Below are positions 1 through 10,555 of a stretch of 64,000 nt of DNA, one piece after another. The DNA lies in NCBI GenBank assembly GCA_030710605.1, contig CP092874.1:41790963-41854962 (forward strand), written 5' to 3'. The first letter of the stretch is position 1, and every line of letters starts with the position of its first letter. The DNA is from Cordylochernes scorpioides. Lineage: Eukaryota; Arthropoda; Arachnida; Pseudoscorpiones; Chernetidae. Under the pieces are notes generated by a model, which searched no databases, had not been told where the DNA came from, and saw only the letters and a list, made by a program, of their open reading frames with translations. A program made the translations under genes and the position numbers.

Positions 1-957
1 CTTAACTTCTTGAATCGAGAAAATCACTATTTTCAACAACAAAATATAACCATCACTGTTGGTGTGAGAAAATTGATATAAATTCTATAACAACAAATTA
101 ATTAAAACAGTTAAAGCACTAATTTTTATTTAGAAAAAATTCTACTGTCCTTAATGCGATTAAAAAATTGTAGTAAATATAGTAGGATTTTTTTTCATTA
201 TTGGGACGAAATTTCGCGCTTTAAGTTTCATTCATCTTATATAGATTTTGTGTCGAATTAAATGTATATGATATTAATAGAATTTCATTAATACGAACAT
301 GCAACACATAAACAACACACATAAAAACACAATACATCCGCGACACTCACTATCAGAGCAGATAAACAACACACTACACACATAAACAGACACACAGAAC
401 TTAAATAAACAAATTCACACAACATTTACAACACATAAACAACACAGGCGACACTCAAAAGTGTATTCATCCATTATTTATACATCGCCTTCGGGTACGA
501 AGGTAAGGAGTGTCAGTGAGAATTTCTATTTCTCTCATCAACATTTATACTAAATAAAATAACAAAGTAATACTTGCAGAATGTACTATTTGTTTCCTGA
601 GTCGGCTGTATATTCATATCTGAGTGCATATTAAAATATTAGTGTTTTATCATATAAAGATAGTCAAATAATATTTCACATTAAGTTAAACACACATAGA
701 CAATCAAAATTCGTGATAAATAGATAATATATCAATATCACCTAAATTTAAGTGTTTGAGGGCTCCTAATTCTGCAGGAAAATCAAATTTCTAAATTTTT
801 ATTTCCAAATTTCCACACCTACCACATTCACACAAAACCGCCGTGCCATCACCAGACCATAATCTATTCAGAAGCCTAATACATGTGTATGTATATAATC
901 ACACACAGAGAGGTTATATTCGAAATATAAAAATGTAACTAATGTTTACCAAAAAGG
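1..957. other. AT-rich stretch without recognised gene
   Basis: No coding region or known repeat was recognised. Positions 300-450 are rich in short A/C repeats of the ACACAYAAAC type. A fragment near 140-180 (CTACTGTCCTTAATGCG) also occurs in the inverted repeats at 7.5, 40.9 and 62.5 kb, so it is probably a worn end of that repeat family. Confidence 0.5.
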
Positions 958-1029
958 TGCCGTGACCAGGATTCTAACCTGGGTTATTGCGGCCACAACG
1001 CAATGTCCTAACCACTAGACGATCACGGC
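958..1029 (-). tRNA. tRNA-His (anticodon GTG), possibly decaying
   Basis: Read on the minus strand this folds as a complete 72-nt cloverleaf. The acceptor GCCGTGA pairs with TCACGGC, the anticodon stem TTGCG pairs with CGCAA around loop TTGTGGC (anticodon GTG), and the T stem CCAGG pairs with CCTGG. The body matches the conserved eukaryotic tRNA-His sequence, which lacks a genomic G-1, and there is no intron. One oddity is the T loop TTAGAAT instead of TTCGAAT. This replaces C56, which normally pairs with G19, and also alters the internal B-box promoter. It may therefore be a recent pseudogene. No SINE body or A-tail follows it. Confidence 0.82.
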
Positions 1030-2256
1030 AGGTGACAACTGGACCCTTACAGGACTACTTAAAGGATAAGCAAGGAGGTCACGTAATGTGGCAGTCTAAA
1101 TTGTATCCCGTAAGTTTAAATTTCAACCTTTTTTATTCCTTATTGATTTTCAAAGAGATTATTATATTACCACATACTGTTTTATTGAATAATTTTATAG
1201 TGGACGCATTAAAGCTTCTTTAAATTTTAAGGTCATTATATTTTTCATATATCAAAATTCAAATCTATCATATATATTGCTGAATGTGTGTGTGTGTGTT
1301 GTAATATATAACGAATTTTATTATTACATTAGACAATTATGTATGCTATTAGAATACAGGATGTATTTATACTTAACACACATACACAACAAAAGTAAAA
1401 GAGAAATTTCAGTGCTGTGAAAGAATTTAAATTCTTTGTTATATTATTTTCTAAATGTCAACCTGGAACACCTATTCGTATGAATTGCGCTTCTCTCATT
1501 ATAATATTGGTTTCTATTTTTAAAAATATTCATTGCAGTTTTGAAATTAATTTTCATATTAATTAATGATAAATATATTGAATGAATAAAGTGAGATGAT
1601 GTTTAAAACGCAATAATGCAAATAACAAATTGATGCATAAAGATTCCTGTTTTGCTATTTTAGGCTCACAATTCAAATGTGGTATGCTAAAAAAGCCTTA
1701 CTAATTGAGACAAACGTAAATTTTCAATTAAATAATTTGAGATATCAGCTAACAAAAGAAAAAAACGTGTATAGCGTGAATATATTTGAAAAGTAGAAAT
1801 GTTGAATAGTTTTGTTTTATTTTCAAAAAGTGGACGGAAATTTATAAAAAAATAAAAGCAGCAGAAAATATTCGATCAGTCGTAAAACCTTTATTACAAG
1901 AAGTTATAAAAATATCAAAAATATATTTTTTTTCCATGAATATTCTATTATATATTCTATATAATTTATACTTATATTACAAACTTAAAAAAGAACCACT
2001 TAATATTCGTTTTTTAATAAATTTAAATACCGTTTTTATTTTAATAAATAAATTATATAAATTATAAAAATAAATGGATTTTCAAACTGGATGTATTAAT
2101 TAGAAATTTATATAATATGAAAAATAGAATTATATACAAAATTTATTTTCATTAAAAACGAAATTGTTTAATTTTTGGAACTCAATTCTGACTGGGACTT
2201 TAACAAATAAAATACTATTTATTTTTTATTATCTATCAAATAAGAGCTTACTTGTT
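1030..2256. other. AT-rich stretch without recognised gene
   Basis: Very AT-rich, with only short chance reading frames and a (TG)n run near 1285-1298. I see no recognised coding region, RNA gene or transposon terminus. Confidence 0.5.
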
Positions 2257-2490
2257 ATATATATATGAATAAAAATATTTTACATTTTTGGAAATTTTTT
2301 TTTGTAAAAAGCATATGTGCTCGTGGTCAGGAGATGCCTTCTTTATTTTCAATATTTATAAATGAAAAAACAATAGAAAAAATCATGTGTTAAACGTATA
2401 TACGCAAATTCGTCCTTAAATACCCATTTTTGATTTTTCAAGAAGCCTCTGGGGCCCATAATATTTTTGGTCGCAGTGGTACAGCCTGCT

Positions 2491-2530
2491 CCACGCTAAT
2501 GAGCGCCAACAGCGGGAAGCGCGTTCGTGG
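2491..2530 (+). ncRNA. Hammerhead-like motif A1 (degenerate)
   Basis: Helix I CCACG/CGTGG is kept, and the palindromic helix III region reads GCGCGTT. The core reads CTAATGA (G5 changed to A) and the second core strand GGAAG, so it is probably inactive. Confidence 0.55.
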
Positions 2531-2867
2531 ATGGCTTTTCTTGATTTATCAAGAAATTAGGTTGGCCAAATATCAAGGAAGAGGTTAAATCATTTTTTAG
2601 TTGATTTCTGTTTCACTAGATGGCGTTCTGCTATCGAAAAAGCACATGTGCTCCTGGTCAGGATATATACTTCCATTATTTTAAATATATATGAAAATAT
2701 TATATATGAAAAACAACAGAATAAATTACAAAAATAAATGATAAAAAGGTCAGGTGTTGATATTAAAAATAAAAAAGGCATAACCTGACCAGGAGCACAT
2801 GAGCTTTTCAGAAGGCAGAGCACCATATTTGACCAACCCAATTTCTTGATAAATCAAGAAAAGTCAT

Positions 2868-2907
2868 CCACTAAAGCGTTTCGCGCTGTTGGCGCTCGTC
2901 AGCGTGG
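2868..2907 (-). ncRNA. Hammerhead-like motif A2
   Basis: The core CTGACGA and GAAA are intact, with helix II GCGC/GCGC around loop CAACA and helix I CCAC/GTGG. The helix III/cleavage region reads CGCTTTA instead of CGCGTC, so the ACGCGT palindrome is lost and activity is doubtful. Confidence 0.6.
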
Positions 2908-4483
2908 AGTAGGCTGTACCACTGCGACCAAAAATATTTTTGGTCCCAGAGACTTCTTGAGAAACCAATAAATGGGTATTTAAGGCCAAACTTGCGTAAA
3001 TACGCTTAACATGTGAAAAACAATAGAAAAAAATATTATTTATTATTTTTTATTATTATATATGTATATATGAATAAAAATATTTTACATCTTTGGATTA
3101 ATTTTTTTTTGGAAAGGCAAGGCTTTATGGAGGGCTCTGTTGATCAACTGTCAATCATCGATAACTGTTTCTGCCATTTCAGGCCGCTCCAGGCCAACTA
3201 GGAACTGCCTGGAATTTATCCAAGTTGCACCACGCAATCTTTTCCTTATTTAATTTCCAAAGTCATGATTTAATTCACAGGAGCAAACTTCGGGGAATAT
3301 TCCAGGTATATAATCTGGTCAAAGTTTTCAGCTGCAAATATACTTCAGCACTCTCGCTCTGTTATGATATTTGCTTCGAGAATTGTATCTGCTCGATTTT
3401 TTTTCTGGCGATAGCTGGATCGGCGCAGGGTGACAGTGGTTAGGCGTGTTTTTTTCAGTAAGAGGCCGGTGCTCCTTTGTCAAAGAAGAATTCTGTTTTT
3501 TACCCTGTTCCAAGTTTTGAGCAATTAGTCTTCAACGATATCAGCTCAATCCCGGCATTTCTAAAACGAATTTGAATAGCAGCTGTTTTTTAGACTATAT
3601 TTTTATTGATTTCGATTGTATTAGAATTTATGCATTTCGTTTGCAATTTGTCTTCTGGATATTTATTCTCCGCTAACTCGTGACCATTAGCTAGTGGGCT
3701 ACCAAGACCGAAATCTGTACGCCTGTCTGCTAACTCGACAGTCATTGATGGTACTTCTATGGCAATGTCACCTTTATGTTGTAAACCCCTTTGGCCAAAC
3801 GCCAATACTGGTTGGAAACATTCAGTCCAACAGATGATGGCCGAGATAGAAAGAGAGACTATATAAATATTTCAATAAAAATATAGAAAATAGAATCACA
3901 ATCGTAAATACGTTTGAGTAACATATTATGTAAACCATTATAATATAAAATATATATAAATTGTAGATCGTATTTGATTGGAATTTCTTTTAAAAAGCGA
4001 AAAAGAATATTGTTTTATATAAATAGATCCTAGCTTGACGCACATATGGGGAGATCGTATCAAGAGTCAATAAACCTAAAAATATATCGATGTTCTAAAA
4101 TCGAACCATTATCGTGCAAATTCTCTATTACAGAATATAAGACGATCAAGCATTATATCCCTAAAATACAAAGAATAAAAAATCTTAATATCAAAATAAA
4201 TCATGAAAACAATTGAGAAATTAATTAGTTACCAAAATGCACGCAAATAATATAGAAATATTTTTATATTTAAAAGAGAGGGGATGTGAATGATAACATT
4301 TGAGATTCAGAATTTCATTATTAATAGAACCTCTGTATTAAATAATCACAGCGAATTAATTGGATAACGAACTAAACTCTGATTGGTTGGTTAAGGTACT
4401 GGGAATGGAAACAGCTATTCAGAGCGTAAATATGTATATTGGATAGTGAAAAGGCATATATTATATTGAATAAAAGATTTATT

Positions 4484-4526
4484 TACCAATATTTCTGTAG
4501 GCTGGACGCCAACCTTTATCGAGGCA
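4484..4526 (-). ncRNA. Hammerhead-like motif E1
   Basis: A copy of the family E motif. The core strand is TCGATAA, helix II has lost three of its seven pairs (only GGC/GCC next to the loop plus one isolated pair remain), and GAAA is followed by TATT and GGTA. It is the end of a dispersed repeat that continues to about 5400 and reappears inverted near 58.48-58.86 kb. Confidence 0.5.
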
Positions 4527-4673
4527 TTACATTTTTGTGTACACAAACTCAGCGCCACATAGTGTTATAATATCCCAGTTGATATAATTTAAAATACAAA
4601 TTAGGTGGGGGAAATTTGTGCATGAAAAAAAAATATATTATAAAAATTACAATCAAAATAAGTTGAATATCTT

Positions 4674-5252
4674 TTTTTTTTTTTTTTACTTATCCTTTTA
4701 GTCTAAATTAGACAAGATCTTGGAGGTCGTGCTCGTAAAGAAGCTCAAGAACTCTTCTTGGTTCTCTGTACAGGGATCTTTTGTCCTTTCCAATGCAATT
4801 TAGTAAATGTTGGGGAGTGGCCTCTTCGGTTTTGCACCTAGTGCACATGGGGAAGCTTTTGGCTCCCTCTTTATAGAGTAGAGGGCGCAGGTGACCAGAT
4901 TTCCATCTGGCCAACTGTGTCGATTCCCTTCTGTTTAGTTGGAGGGTCTGTTTTTTGGGGTTTTCTGCCTGGTACCAAGAATGATGGAAACTATCTCTAT
5001 GGTTCCTTATTAGTTGTAGTTTCAGTTTATTGATATGGTCCCTTGCTGAAAGATAGGTCTCGGAGTTCACCGCATCAGGATGTCCAGCTGCTCCTTCCTT
5101 AGCCAATCTGTCTGCCTCCTCATTTCCAGGGACTCCCACATGTGATGGAATCCATTGTAGACTTATTTTGGTATTTTTATTCAGTTTGTTGATTTCTGCA
5201 GCAATGTTTTTGAGGAGTCTGTCTTGTGAATAGTAGCAGTTTTTAATTGAAT
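4674..5252 (-). mobile_element. 5'-truncated RNase H-type LINE, with target duplication
   Basis: A minus-strand LINE 3' end, finishing in an A-tract (T-run at 4674-4687 on the plus strand). It is flanked by a 13-bp direct repeat, AGTTGAATATCTT, at 4661-4673 and 5253-5265. The host sequence is a family E repeat whose uninterrupted paralogue lies inverted near 58.6 kb, so that copy serves as an empty site. The 5' end lies inside the RNase H domain, as in target-primed insertions truncated during reverse transcription. Confidence 0.85.
4708..5251 (-). pseudogene. LINE ORF2 C-terminus: RNase H end plus Cys/His domain
   Basis: An open frame of about 181 codons, without a start codon of its own, that reads from the truncation point. 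The N-terminal part holds the last RNase H motif, WIPSHVGVPGNEEADRLAK, in which the His and Asp belong to the ribonuclease H fold. The C-terminal part holds a CTRCKTEEATPQHLLNC Cys/His cluster, typical of the end of ORF2 in RNase H-bearing LINEs (I, Tad, R1/LOA-type groups). Endonuclease and reverse transcriptase are absent, so it cannot encode an active protein. No stops interrupt the remaining frame, which suggests a fairly recent insertion. The clade is not resolved. Confidence 0.8.
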
Positions 5253-5485
5253 AGTTGAATATCTTAAAATATTAAAGTAAAAATTAATGAGGTCTATCCT
5301 ATATTTTAAAATATTTGAATTAAGTACATGAATTATAATTCATCAATAATTCATTAAGATATAAATGTAAAAATATATGTATTTATTGAAACATATATGA
5401 AAATAAATTAAAATTGATTTAAACAAAAAACTGAAAGAATTTTTTTTAAGTTCAACAATAAAAATATGTATTCAAAAAATGTTAT

Positions 5486-5760
5486 TTCAAATTATTATGA
5501 AGATCGATTGGGAGCGAGAGAGGACCTAGACGAAGACGGCGGATCACGACCTACGAGGAAGACCACGAATAAATAAACACAATAACGTTGAAAGGTAATT
5601 TATTTTTATTTACTTTATTTATTTACTTTTACTTTTATTTATTTGCTTTGAATATGGAAACCCGCTCGGGAAACGTGTATAACACCAAGAAGGAAGAAAC
5701 CAAGGTCGACGACCCTGCAAAGCTGCAACTTGGTGCAACAATATAATATGATAAATTTGT
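5486..5760 (+). repeat. Dispersed repeat (copy at 35430-35650)
   Basis: Shares blocks with 35430-35650, including ATATGGAAACCCGCTC, CAAGAAGGAA and GACGACCCTGCAAAG, followed by TTGGTGCAACAATAT, which also occurs at 35300-35320. Non-coding; family unknown. Confidence 0.5.
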
Positions 5761-5979
5761 TCGATATAGAAATTGCTTATTTTGTTTAAAAATTCATGAG
5801 TATTATGCTATTGGTATTGTTTTAAGGTATAGGTATTCTATATGATATTGCAGTCTCTTTCGTGGTAATAAAAATATAAATAGTTTAGATCAAAATTAGC
5901 TTTAACTGAGCTTGAGGAATATAAAATACATAATTTGAGAAAGTAACAACTTACTTGAGTCTTGAAGAAGAAAATAAAA

Positions 5980-6110
5980 TATTACATATTTACAGAAAGA
6001 TTTGAGCCAGCCAACGTGAAAGAACAACAATGTATTTATTTAGGGAAAGCCGCGACATCTGGCGGTCGATTAACAGAGTAGTTTGTTCTATATATTATAA
6101 TTTTGAAATA
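5980..6110 (+). repeat. Dispersed repeat (copy at 16490-16625)
   Basis: Shares AGCCGCGACATCT, GCGGTCGA and CAGAGTAGTT with 16560-16612, and a TTGAGCC/TTTAAGCC block upstream. Non-coding; the origin is unknown. Confidence 0.45.
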
Positions 6111-6133
6111 AAATAACATTTTTATAAAATATA

Positions 6134-6478
6134 TAAATTAGTGTTATATCTAAAATATATAAAAGAAAATGTTATAAGAGAAGGAATAAATAAAGTTAAA
6201 AGGAAAGTAGCAAAATATTATATTTTAAGGTATCAAAAAGGTTTTTTGTATTTTTAGTAAGCAAAGTTGGGTTATAACAAGTTCACGCTTTAGTTTCGGC
6301 AGTTACAGGTCATATCAACTTGTGCTATATATAGCCTATGTATAGCCCTACTTTGTTATAAAATACAAAAACCTTTTTGATACCTTAAAATATAATTTTT
6401 ATATATTTCATTTTCACCTTTTAATTACTTCTCTTATACCATTCTTCTTTCATATATTATAGATATAACACTACTTTA
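6134..6478. repeat. Inverted repeat with UGAU...GAAAC centre
   Basis: The arms 6134-6262 and about 6345-6478 are complementary with mismatches, for example TATTTTAAGGTATCAAAAAGG against its complement at 6370-6393. The spacer contains, on the minus strand, TTGATATGACC and GCCGAAAC between ACAAG and CTTGT. This is reminiscent of the hammerhead repeats but does not fold as one. No transposase is present. Confidence 0.5.
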
Positions 6479-7000
6479 TTATTATTGTTTGGTAATAGCT
6501 TGCTTTATTGGCATAATATCTTCAATTCGATATTAATTTATTTCGGTTAAATATTTATATATCGTAATTTGAACAAAGCTATAAAAGTTAATAGTCCTTA
6601 TTTAAACTTGTACCATATTAATAACCATTAATTCTGTCCTTCTGAAACGGACAAACCACTTAAACGTTTTTGATTGTGATAAGGCTGCCTCCCTGAAAGC
6701 CAATATCAACATTTTAAACGTTTCTGACGCCATTTTTCCTAATTTTTGACAAAGGTTTATGCATACCCATTGTTCACTTTTAAGAACCATTGTAAAAAAA
6801 AGTGCCGTGCCTTTGTTTCTTTTATTTAAAAAATGCTTATACAATTCTTATTATTTGAGATATCGAATATATAAAATATTTTATAGTAGGGAGGGAGAGA
6901 GAAAGAGATCTCGTGATTATGATGATAATTTTATTTTTCGAAAAACTCTTTCAGAAGTTTATTTTTACTAATTCCCCGAACCTTTTTATCATACCTTGTA

Positions 7001-7009
7001 TATATATAG

Positions 7010-7036
<27 letters not shown>
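7001..7036. repeat. (TA)n microsatellite
   Basis: A run of alternating T and A after TACCTTG, with one interruption. Confidence 0.9.
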
Positions 7037-7040
<4 letters not shown>

Positions 7041-7489
7041 CAAAATTGTAATTACTATTTCTTAACTCAATATTTCAACCAATTATTCGAATTTAATCAG
7101 ATTCCTAAATCACTTTAAAATAAATCAAAAGAGAGAATAATATAAAAAATTGGTAATTTAATTAGCAATATTTAATAATGTTTATTTTAAATTGTGAAAA
7201 ATACTATTTAATCCTTCTATTAATTTTTGTTTGCATTTCTAGATTCCATTTAATTTGAATTTATCTTTTTCTGTTGAAACAATATTAGTTCAATTGAAAT
7301 ATTAGTCTTTTTTTAAGGTGTACCAAAGAAATAGTAAAAACATTGAAATTTGAAAACTGTTATAAAAATAACTCCTTAAATTTCGAATTTTTGCGATTTA
7401 ATATTTAGCATTTTTATCAGTTATTAAATATATTGGAATTCGAAGTAGTATATATTACATAATATAGCATTATGTACCGAAACGCGAAT

Positions 7490-7690
7490 GTTTCTTTTCA
7501 CAGATAAATCAAACTTCTATTGTCCTTACTGCGATGAAAATATATATTGTACATACAGTATTAGAGCTCTAAAGAAGCGGTCTAGTAGATTAAATTAGCG
7601 AAACCGCTGAGAGGGTTCATCACTGATGAGACAAATAAGGACAGTAGAAGTTTGATTTATTTGTGAATAGAAACATTCGCGTTTTGGTGT
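7490..7690. repeat. Inverted repeat, family 'GCGAAAC...CTGATGAG'
   Basis: The ends are complementary: CAGATAAATCAAACTTCTA on the left and TAGAAGTTTGATTTATTTG on the right. Inside is GCGAAACCGCTGAGAGGG followed by TCACTGATGAG. The same order of blocks occurs at 35260-35390, 40880-41000 and 41170-41230. The GAAAC and CTGATGA pieces are in permuted order relative to a normal hammerhead. Confidence 0.55.
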
Positions 7691-7815
7691 TTTCATTTGT
7701 ATCATATGGATGGCGCGTTATTGGTATGTATTAATAGTATAAACTTCCCGGGTAAGTGGCGTTCTGCGCTCCAGAAACCTGGGTTATAAGTTACTTTTAT
7801 CTTTATTGAACGTAA

Positions 7816-7853
7816 TCTCGAGCTTTCGGGCATCTCTGCTCTTCTACAGGAGT
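7816..7853 (-). ncRNA. Hammerhead-like motif D1 (variant core)
   Basis: The core strand is CTGTAGA, which has T at the usually invariant A6. GAAA, AGCT (palindromic helix III) and helix I CTC/GAG are present. Helix II is weakened. Probably inactive. Confidence 0.4.
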
Positions 7854-8076
7854 AAAATTTATATTTTTATGTACTATATTGTGCCTTATCAATAATAAAG
7901 ATAAAATAAACTCATCTCCAGAGAATTGTACCATTGTTTGGTTGATATCTTAAGGATATTAAATCTATTAACATTATAATTATAAATAAATAGAGAATGT
8001 TAATAGATTTAAACCTCCTGGATATTAACCAAACAATTCTCTGGAGATAAGTTTATTTTATCTTTATTATATTTAA

Positions 8077-8113
8077 TCTCGAGCTTCCGGGCATCACTGC
8101 CCTTTTAAAAGAG
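8077..8113 (-). ncRNA. Hammerhead-like motif D2 (degenerate)
   Basis: Helix II GGGCA/TGCCC around loop GTGA is perfect, but the core strand has decayed and GAAA reads GGAA. Confidence 0.35.
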
Positions 8114-8133
8114 TACATAAAATATATAATTTT

Positions 8134-8170
8134 ACTCCTGTAGAAAAGCAGAGATGCCCGAAAGCTCGAG
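8134..8170 (+). ncRNA. Hammerhead-like motif D3 (variant core)
   Basis: CTGTAGA, then an imperfect helix II, GAAA, the AGCT palindrome, and helix I CTC/GAG. The same A6 change as in D1 suggests that it was present in the source element. Confidence 0.4.
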
Positions 8171-8215
8171 ATTACGTTTAATAAAGATAAATGTAACTTA
8201 TCAAAAAACACTATT

Positions 8216-9650
8216 TGAGAATTTACCACTATATTATCATATAGAAAATTAGGGAAGACATAAAAATGACAAGACAATTGATTCTTATCAAAACAATTGC
8301 AAACCTATTCATATTAAATAACACAGTTAATGAGATAATAATAGGAGAACCTTTTTCACATAAAGTATCTCTTGATATTGATTCAAAAAATACTCTTCCG
8401 CATAACTTCTTCCCTATGGAAGCTGTGACCCATAGTTTGAAATTTGTGTTGCTACTAACGTGGAACTTGCGTATTTCTGTCAAAAATGTCTCTCGGCGTT
8501 TTGAAAGTGGTCTCTAGTGGATTCATGTCGTTTTTCTTTCGAAGAGCGGCTTTATCGTCAGTCTATGGGGACATCTTTATCTTGAAGAAAAGTCTTGGCT
8601 TTGACACGGAATCCTGAAGACAGTCGTTTAAACTTTATCTCACACCACCCATTGATCTCGAGGTCTATTTGGTATTCTTCAGTTTGTCGACTCGATCCTA
8701 ACTAACATCATCATCATCAAAATGTCTCGTGGAAAAATAAGAAAGGACTAATGTAAATATGGAAATTTTTATTATGTCGACACAATCACCGACTTGAATA
8801 AAAGAAAGGAGACAAAAGAGAAATAATCTGAGTGACAAATATGTAAAATGGATTTTTTAAAATTAATTTTAAACCATTCTGCCACGATATTGTTATGTCC
8901 TTGCAGTGAGGTACAAATTAACGAGCGGAATCATTCTGTTTTATCTATTAACCTTAACCTAAATTATATACTAAAATAGTTAAGAGAAGCAGAAACACGC
9001 GTAAAGAAATACTTATTTCTCTATCGTCGCGCGACGAGAATTCTCTCTGATTGGTTTATCTTAGATTACTCTTCAAATCATTTACAGATATTTCCAGACT
9101 TTATTTCGAACGTCCACAATTTTCAATTTTTAAGGTCCAATAAACCTATATATTCAACTCAACACACTATGTGAATGTTATATAGATATGTCCAAAAGAT
9201 AAATTGATCAATACTCTATTAAAAATAAACTCTTTAGCAAAAAATGATCGACGCCTCACCAAGAAGGAGTTGAAAATACGTATACAAAGACTTTTGGACC
9301 AAACATACAAATGATTAAAATTTGCTGGCTCATTTATGTGAAGCAAGAGCTCCAGGGCATCTAAACTGCCCATCCAGAACAGGTACTCTAGATTTAATAT
9401 TCGGTGTTGACGAGCTTATTTTAAAAATTTCTATTTTATAATTTTTCTTCAGTAAGCTTATTTTCACTGTATCAATGCTTCGTCGAAAGATTGGTAATAA
9501 TTAAGAATATATTTAAGTTTTTGAAAGAGGTCGTGCCATTGGATTGAAAGAGGCTGTTTGGACAAATCTACTAATCACGCGATATCTGTGTTGAAGTGAT
9601 GCGGCTATTAGACAAGGCTGGCAAGTGTGGGTCAAACGGAAGATCGACCA
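8216..9650. other. Stretch without recognised gene
   Basis: Only short chance frames occur. Near 8720 there is a leader-like segment and a nine-codon frame, MSRGKIRKD. I do not recognise a gene or repeat. Confidence 0.45.
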
Positions 9651-9703
9651 AAGGATACAGCATGACACTATGCGGCGCTGAGTTTGTGTATAAAATAATG
9701 TAA

Positions 9704-9747
9704 TGCCTCGATAAAGGTTGGCGTTTCAGCCAGCCGAAATATTGGCA
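9704..9747 (+). ncRNA. Hammerhead-like motif E2
   Basis: Helix I TGCC/GGCA, core strand TCGATAA plus one extra A, and helix II GGTTGGC against GCCAGCC around TTTCA. GAAA is followed by the TAT of helix III (ATAT palindrome) and U17, then GGCA. This is the central part of a repeat of about 130 bp that begins TATGCGGCGCTGAGTTTGTG and ends AATATATGCCTTT. Confidence 0.55.
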
Positions 9748-9928
9748 AAATAAATATTTTATTAAATCCAATATATGCCTTTATTATCTAATATATATAT
9801 ATATAATAAAAAAGACATATACTGACCGTGCGCACACAAGCATATATATATTTCTGAAAATAAAGAAATCCATACTTAAATCATTAGATAATAAAAAGGT
9901 ATATATTGGATTGAATAAAATATTTATT

Positions 9929-9973
9929 TGCCTATAATTCGGTTGGCTGAACGCGAGCCTTTATATCGAGGCA
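9929..9973 (-). ncRNA. Hammerhead-like motif E3
   Basis: Helix I TGCC/GGCA is kept. The core is TCGATATAA (two extra bases), and the second core strand is GAAT instead of GAAA. A decayed copy. Confidence 0.45.
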
Positions 9974-10019
9974 TTACAATTTTGTATAATATGTATATAT
10001 AAAATATATAAAAATGTAA

Positions 10020-10064
10020 TGCCTCGATATAAAGGTTGACGTACAGTCAACCGAAATATTAGCA
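10020..10064 (+). ncRNA. Hammerhead-like motif E4
   Basis: Inverted relative to E3, about 46 bp away. TGCC then TCGATATAA, helix II GGTTGAC/GTCAACC (a compensated G-C to A-T change relative to E2), GAAA, TATT, and AGCA (helix I mismatch). Confidence 0.5.
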
Positions 10065-10194
10065 AATTATTATTTTATTCAATCCAATATATGCCTTTTT
10101 ATTATCAAATATATTGTACAAATGTGATATTGAAAAAATGATTTTTAAAGATGCCTGAATGACCAATTTTTTGATCGTTGAGGTACAGCTTGCA

Positions 10195-10234
10195 CCACGC
10201 TGATGAGGGCCAACAGCCCGAAACGCGTCCGTGG
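10195..10234 (+). ncRNA. Hammerhead ribozyme motif A3 (intact)
   Basis: All conserved elements are present. Helix I is CCACG/CGTGG, the core CTGATGA, and helix II GGGC/GCCC closes loop CAACA. GAAA and CGCGTC follow, with predicted cleavage after C10229. Helix III is the six-base palindrome ACGCGT, which cannot form a stable hairpin in one molecule but can pair between two. It is followed by a CTTGATTAATCAAG hairpin shared with the repeats at 2.5 and 27.2 kb. Hammerheads with such minimal helix III are known from Penelope-like elements and retrozymes. Confidence 0.8.
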
Positions 10235-10555
10235 GTATCTTTTCTTGATTAATCAAGAATGGATATTTGGCCAATTCTGGAATAATTAAAAATCAACAAG
10301 AATAGTTGATATTTATTCCGATAGATGGCGCAAGCCATCAGAAACTTTCAGTTGAACGATAAGGAGATGCCTTTTTCTTAATATATATAAATGGAAAATT
10401 TGCCGGGAGGATATTGATCCATAGAAGCATAAGCTGCCTATCCCGTCAAAATAAACGTAAAAACCTGACGCCATCTATTGACCGTCGCCGCAACTAGCGG
10501 CCTCGGGTCGGTGACAAAGCCACAACACCAGCTTTAGCAAACTGAGAAGAGTCCA

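Larger units (their letters stand above)
2287..3063. mobile_element. Inverted family A hammerhead repeat (snapback)
   Basis: Two copies of one repeat face each other: 2365-2680 on the plus strand and about 2770-3035 on the minus strand. Each has an AAATACCCATTTTTG-type start, a family A hammerhead motif and a CTTGATTTATCAAG hairpin. The left copy continues to GTGCTCCTGGTCAGGA, and the right copy carries the same segment internally. An extra fragment (GCATATGTGCTCGTGGTCAGG) lies left of the left copy, like a one-sided tail. The unit is flanked by direct repeats of about 26 bp (TATATGAATAAAAATATTTT, 2262-2286 and 3067-3090), a possible long target duplication. This layout resembles terminal repeats of Penelope-like elements, but no reading frame is present. 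Confidence 0.6.
7785..8215. repeat. Nested inverted repeats carrying family D motifs
   Basis: Three copies of a GAAAGCTCGAGATTA motif (D1 minus, D2 minus, D3 plus) are arranged around an inner inverted repeat. Its arms (about 7913-7975 and 7990-8048) both carry TCTCCAGAGAATTGT-like ends and a TTGGTT...ATTAA block. Flanking TTATCTTTATT blocks repeat in both orientations. It is probably a multiple snapback insertion of one short element. No protein frame is present. Confidence 0.55.

Noticed and set aside
3013..3805. Small frames near 3.0-3.8 kb
   Set aside because: They overlap the family A repeat or AT-rich DNA and show no domain.
8700..8750. Leader-like sequence and MSRGKIRKD, resembling a histone H4 start
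   Set aside because: Only a few codons match, two glycine codons would be missing and the frame stops at once.
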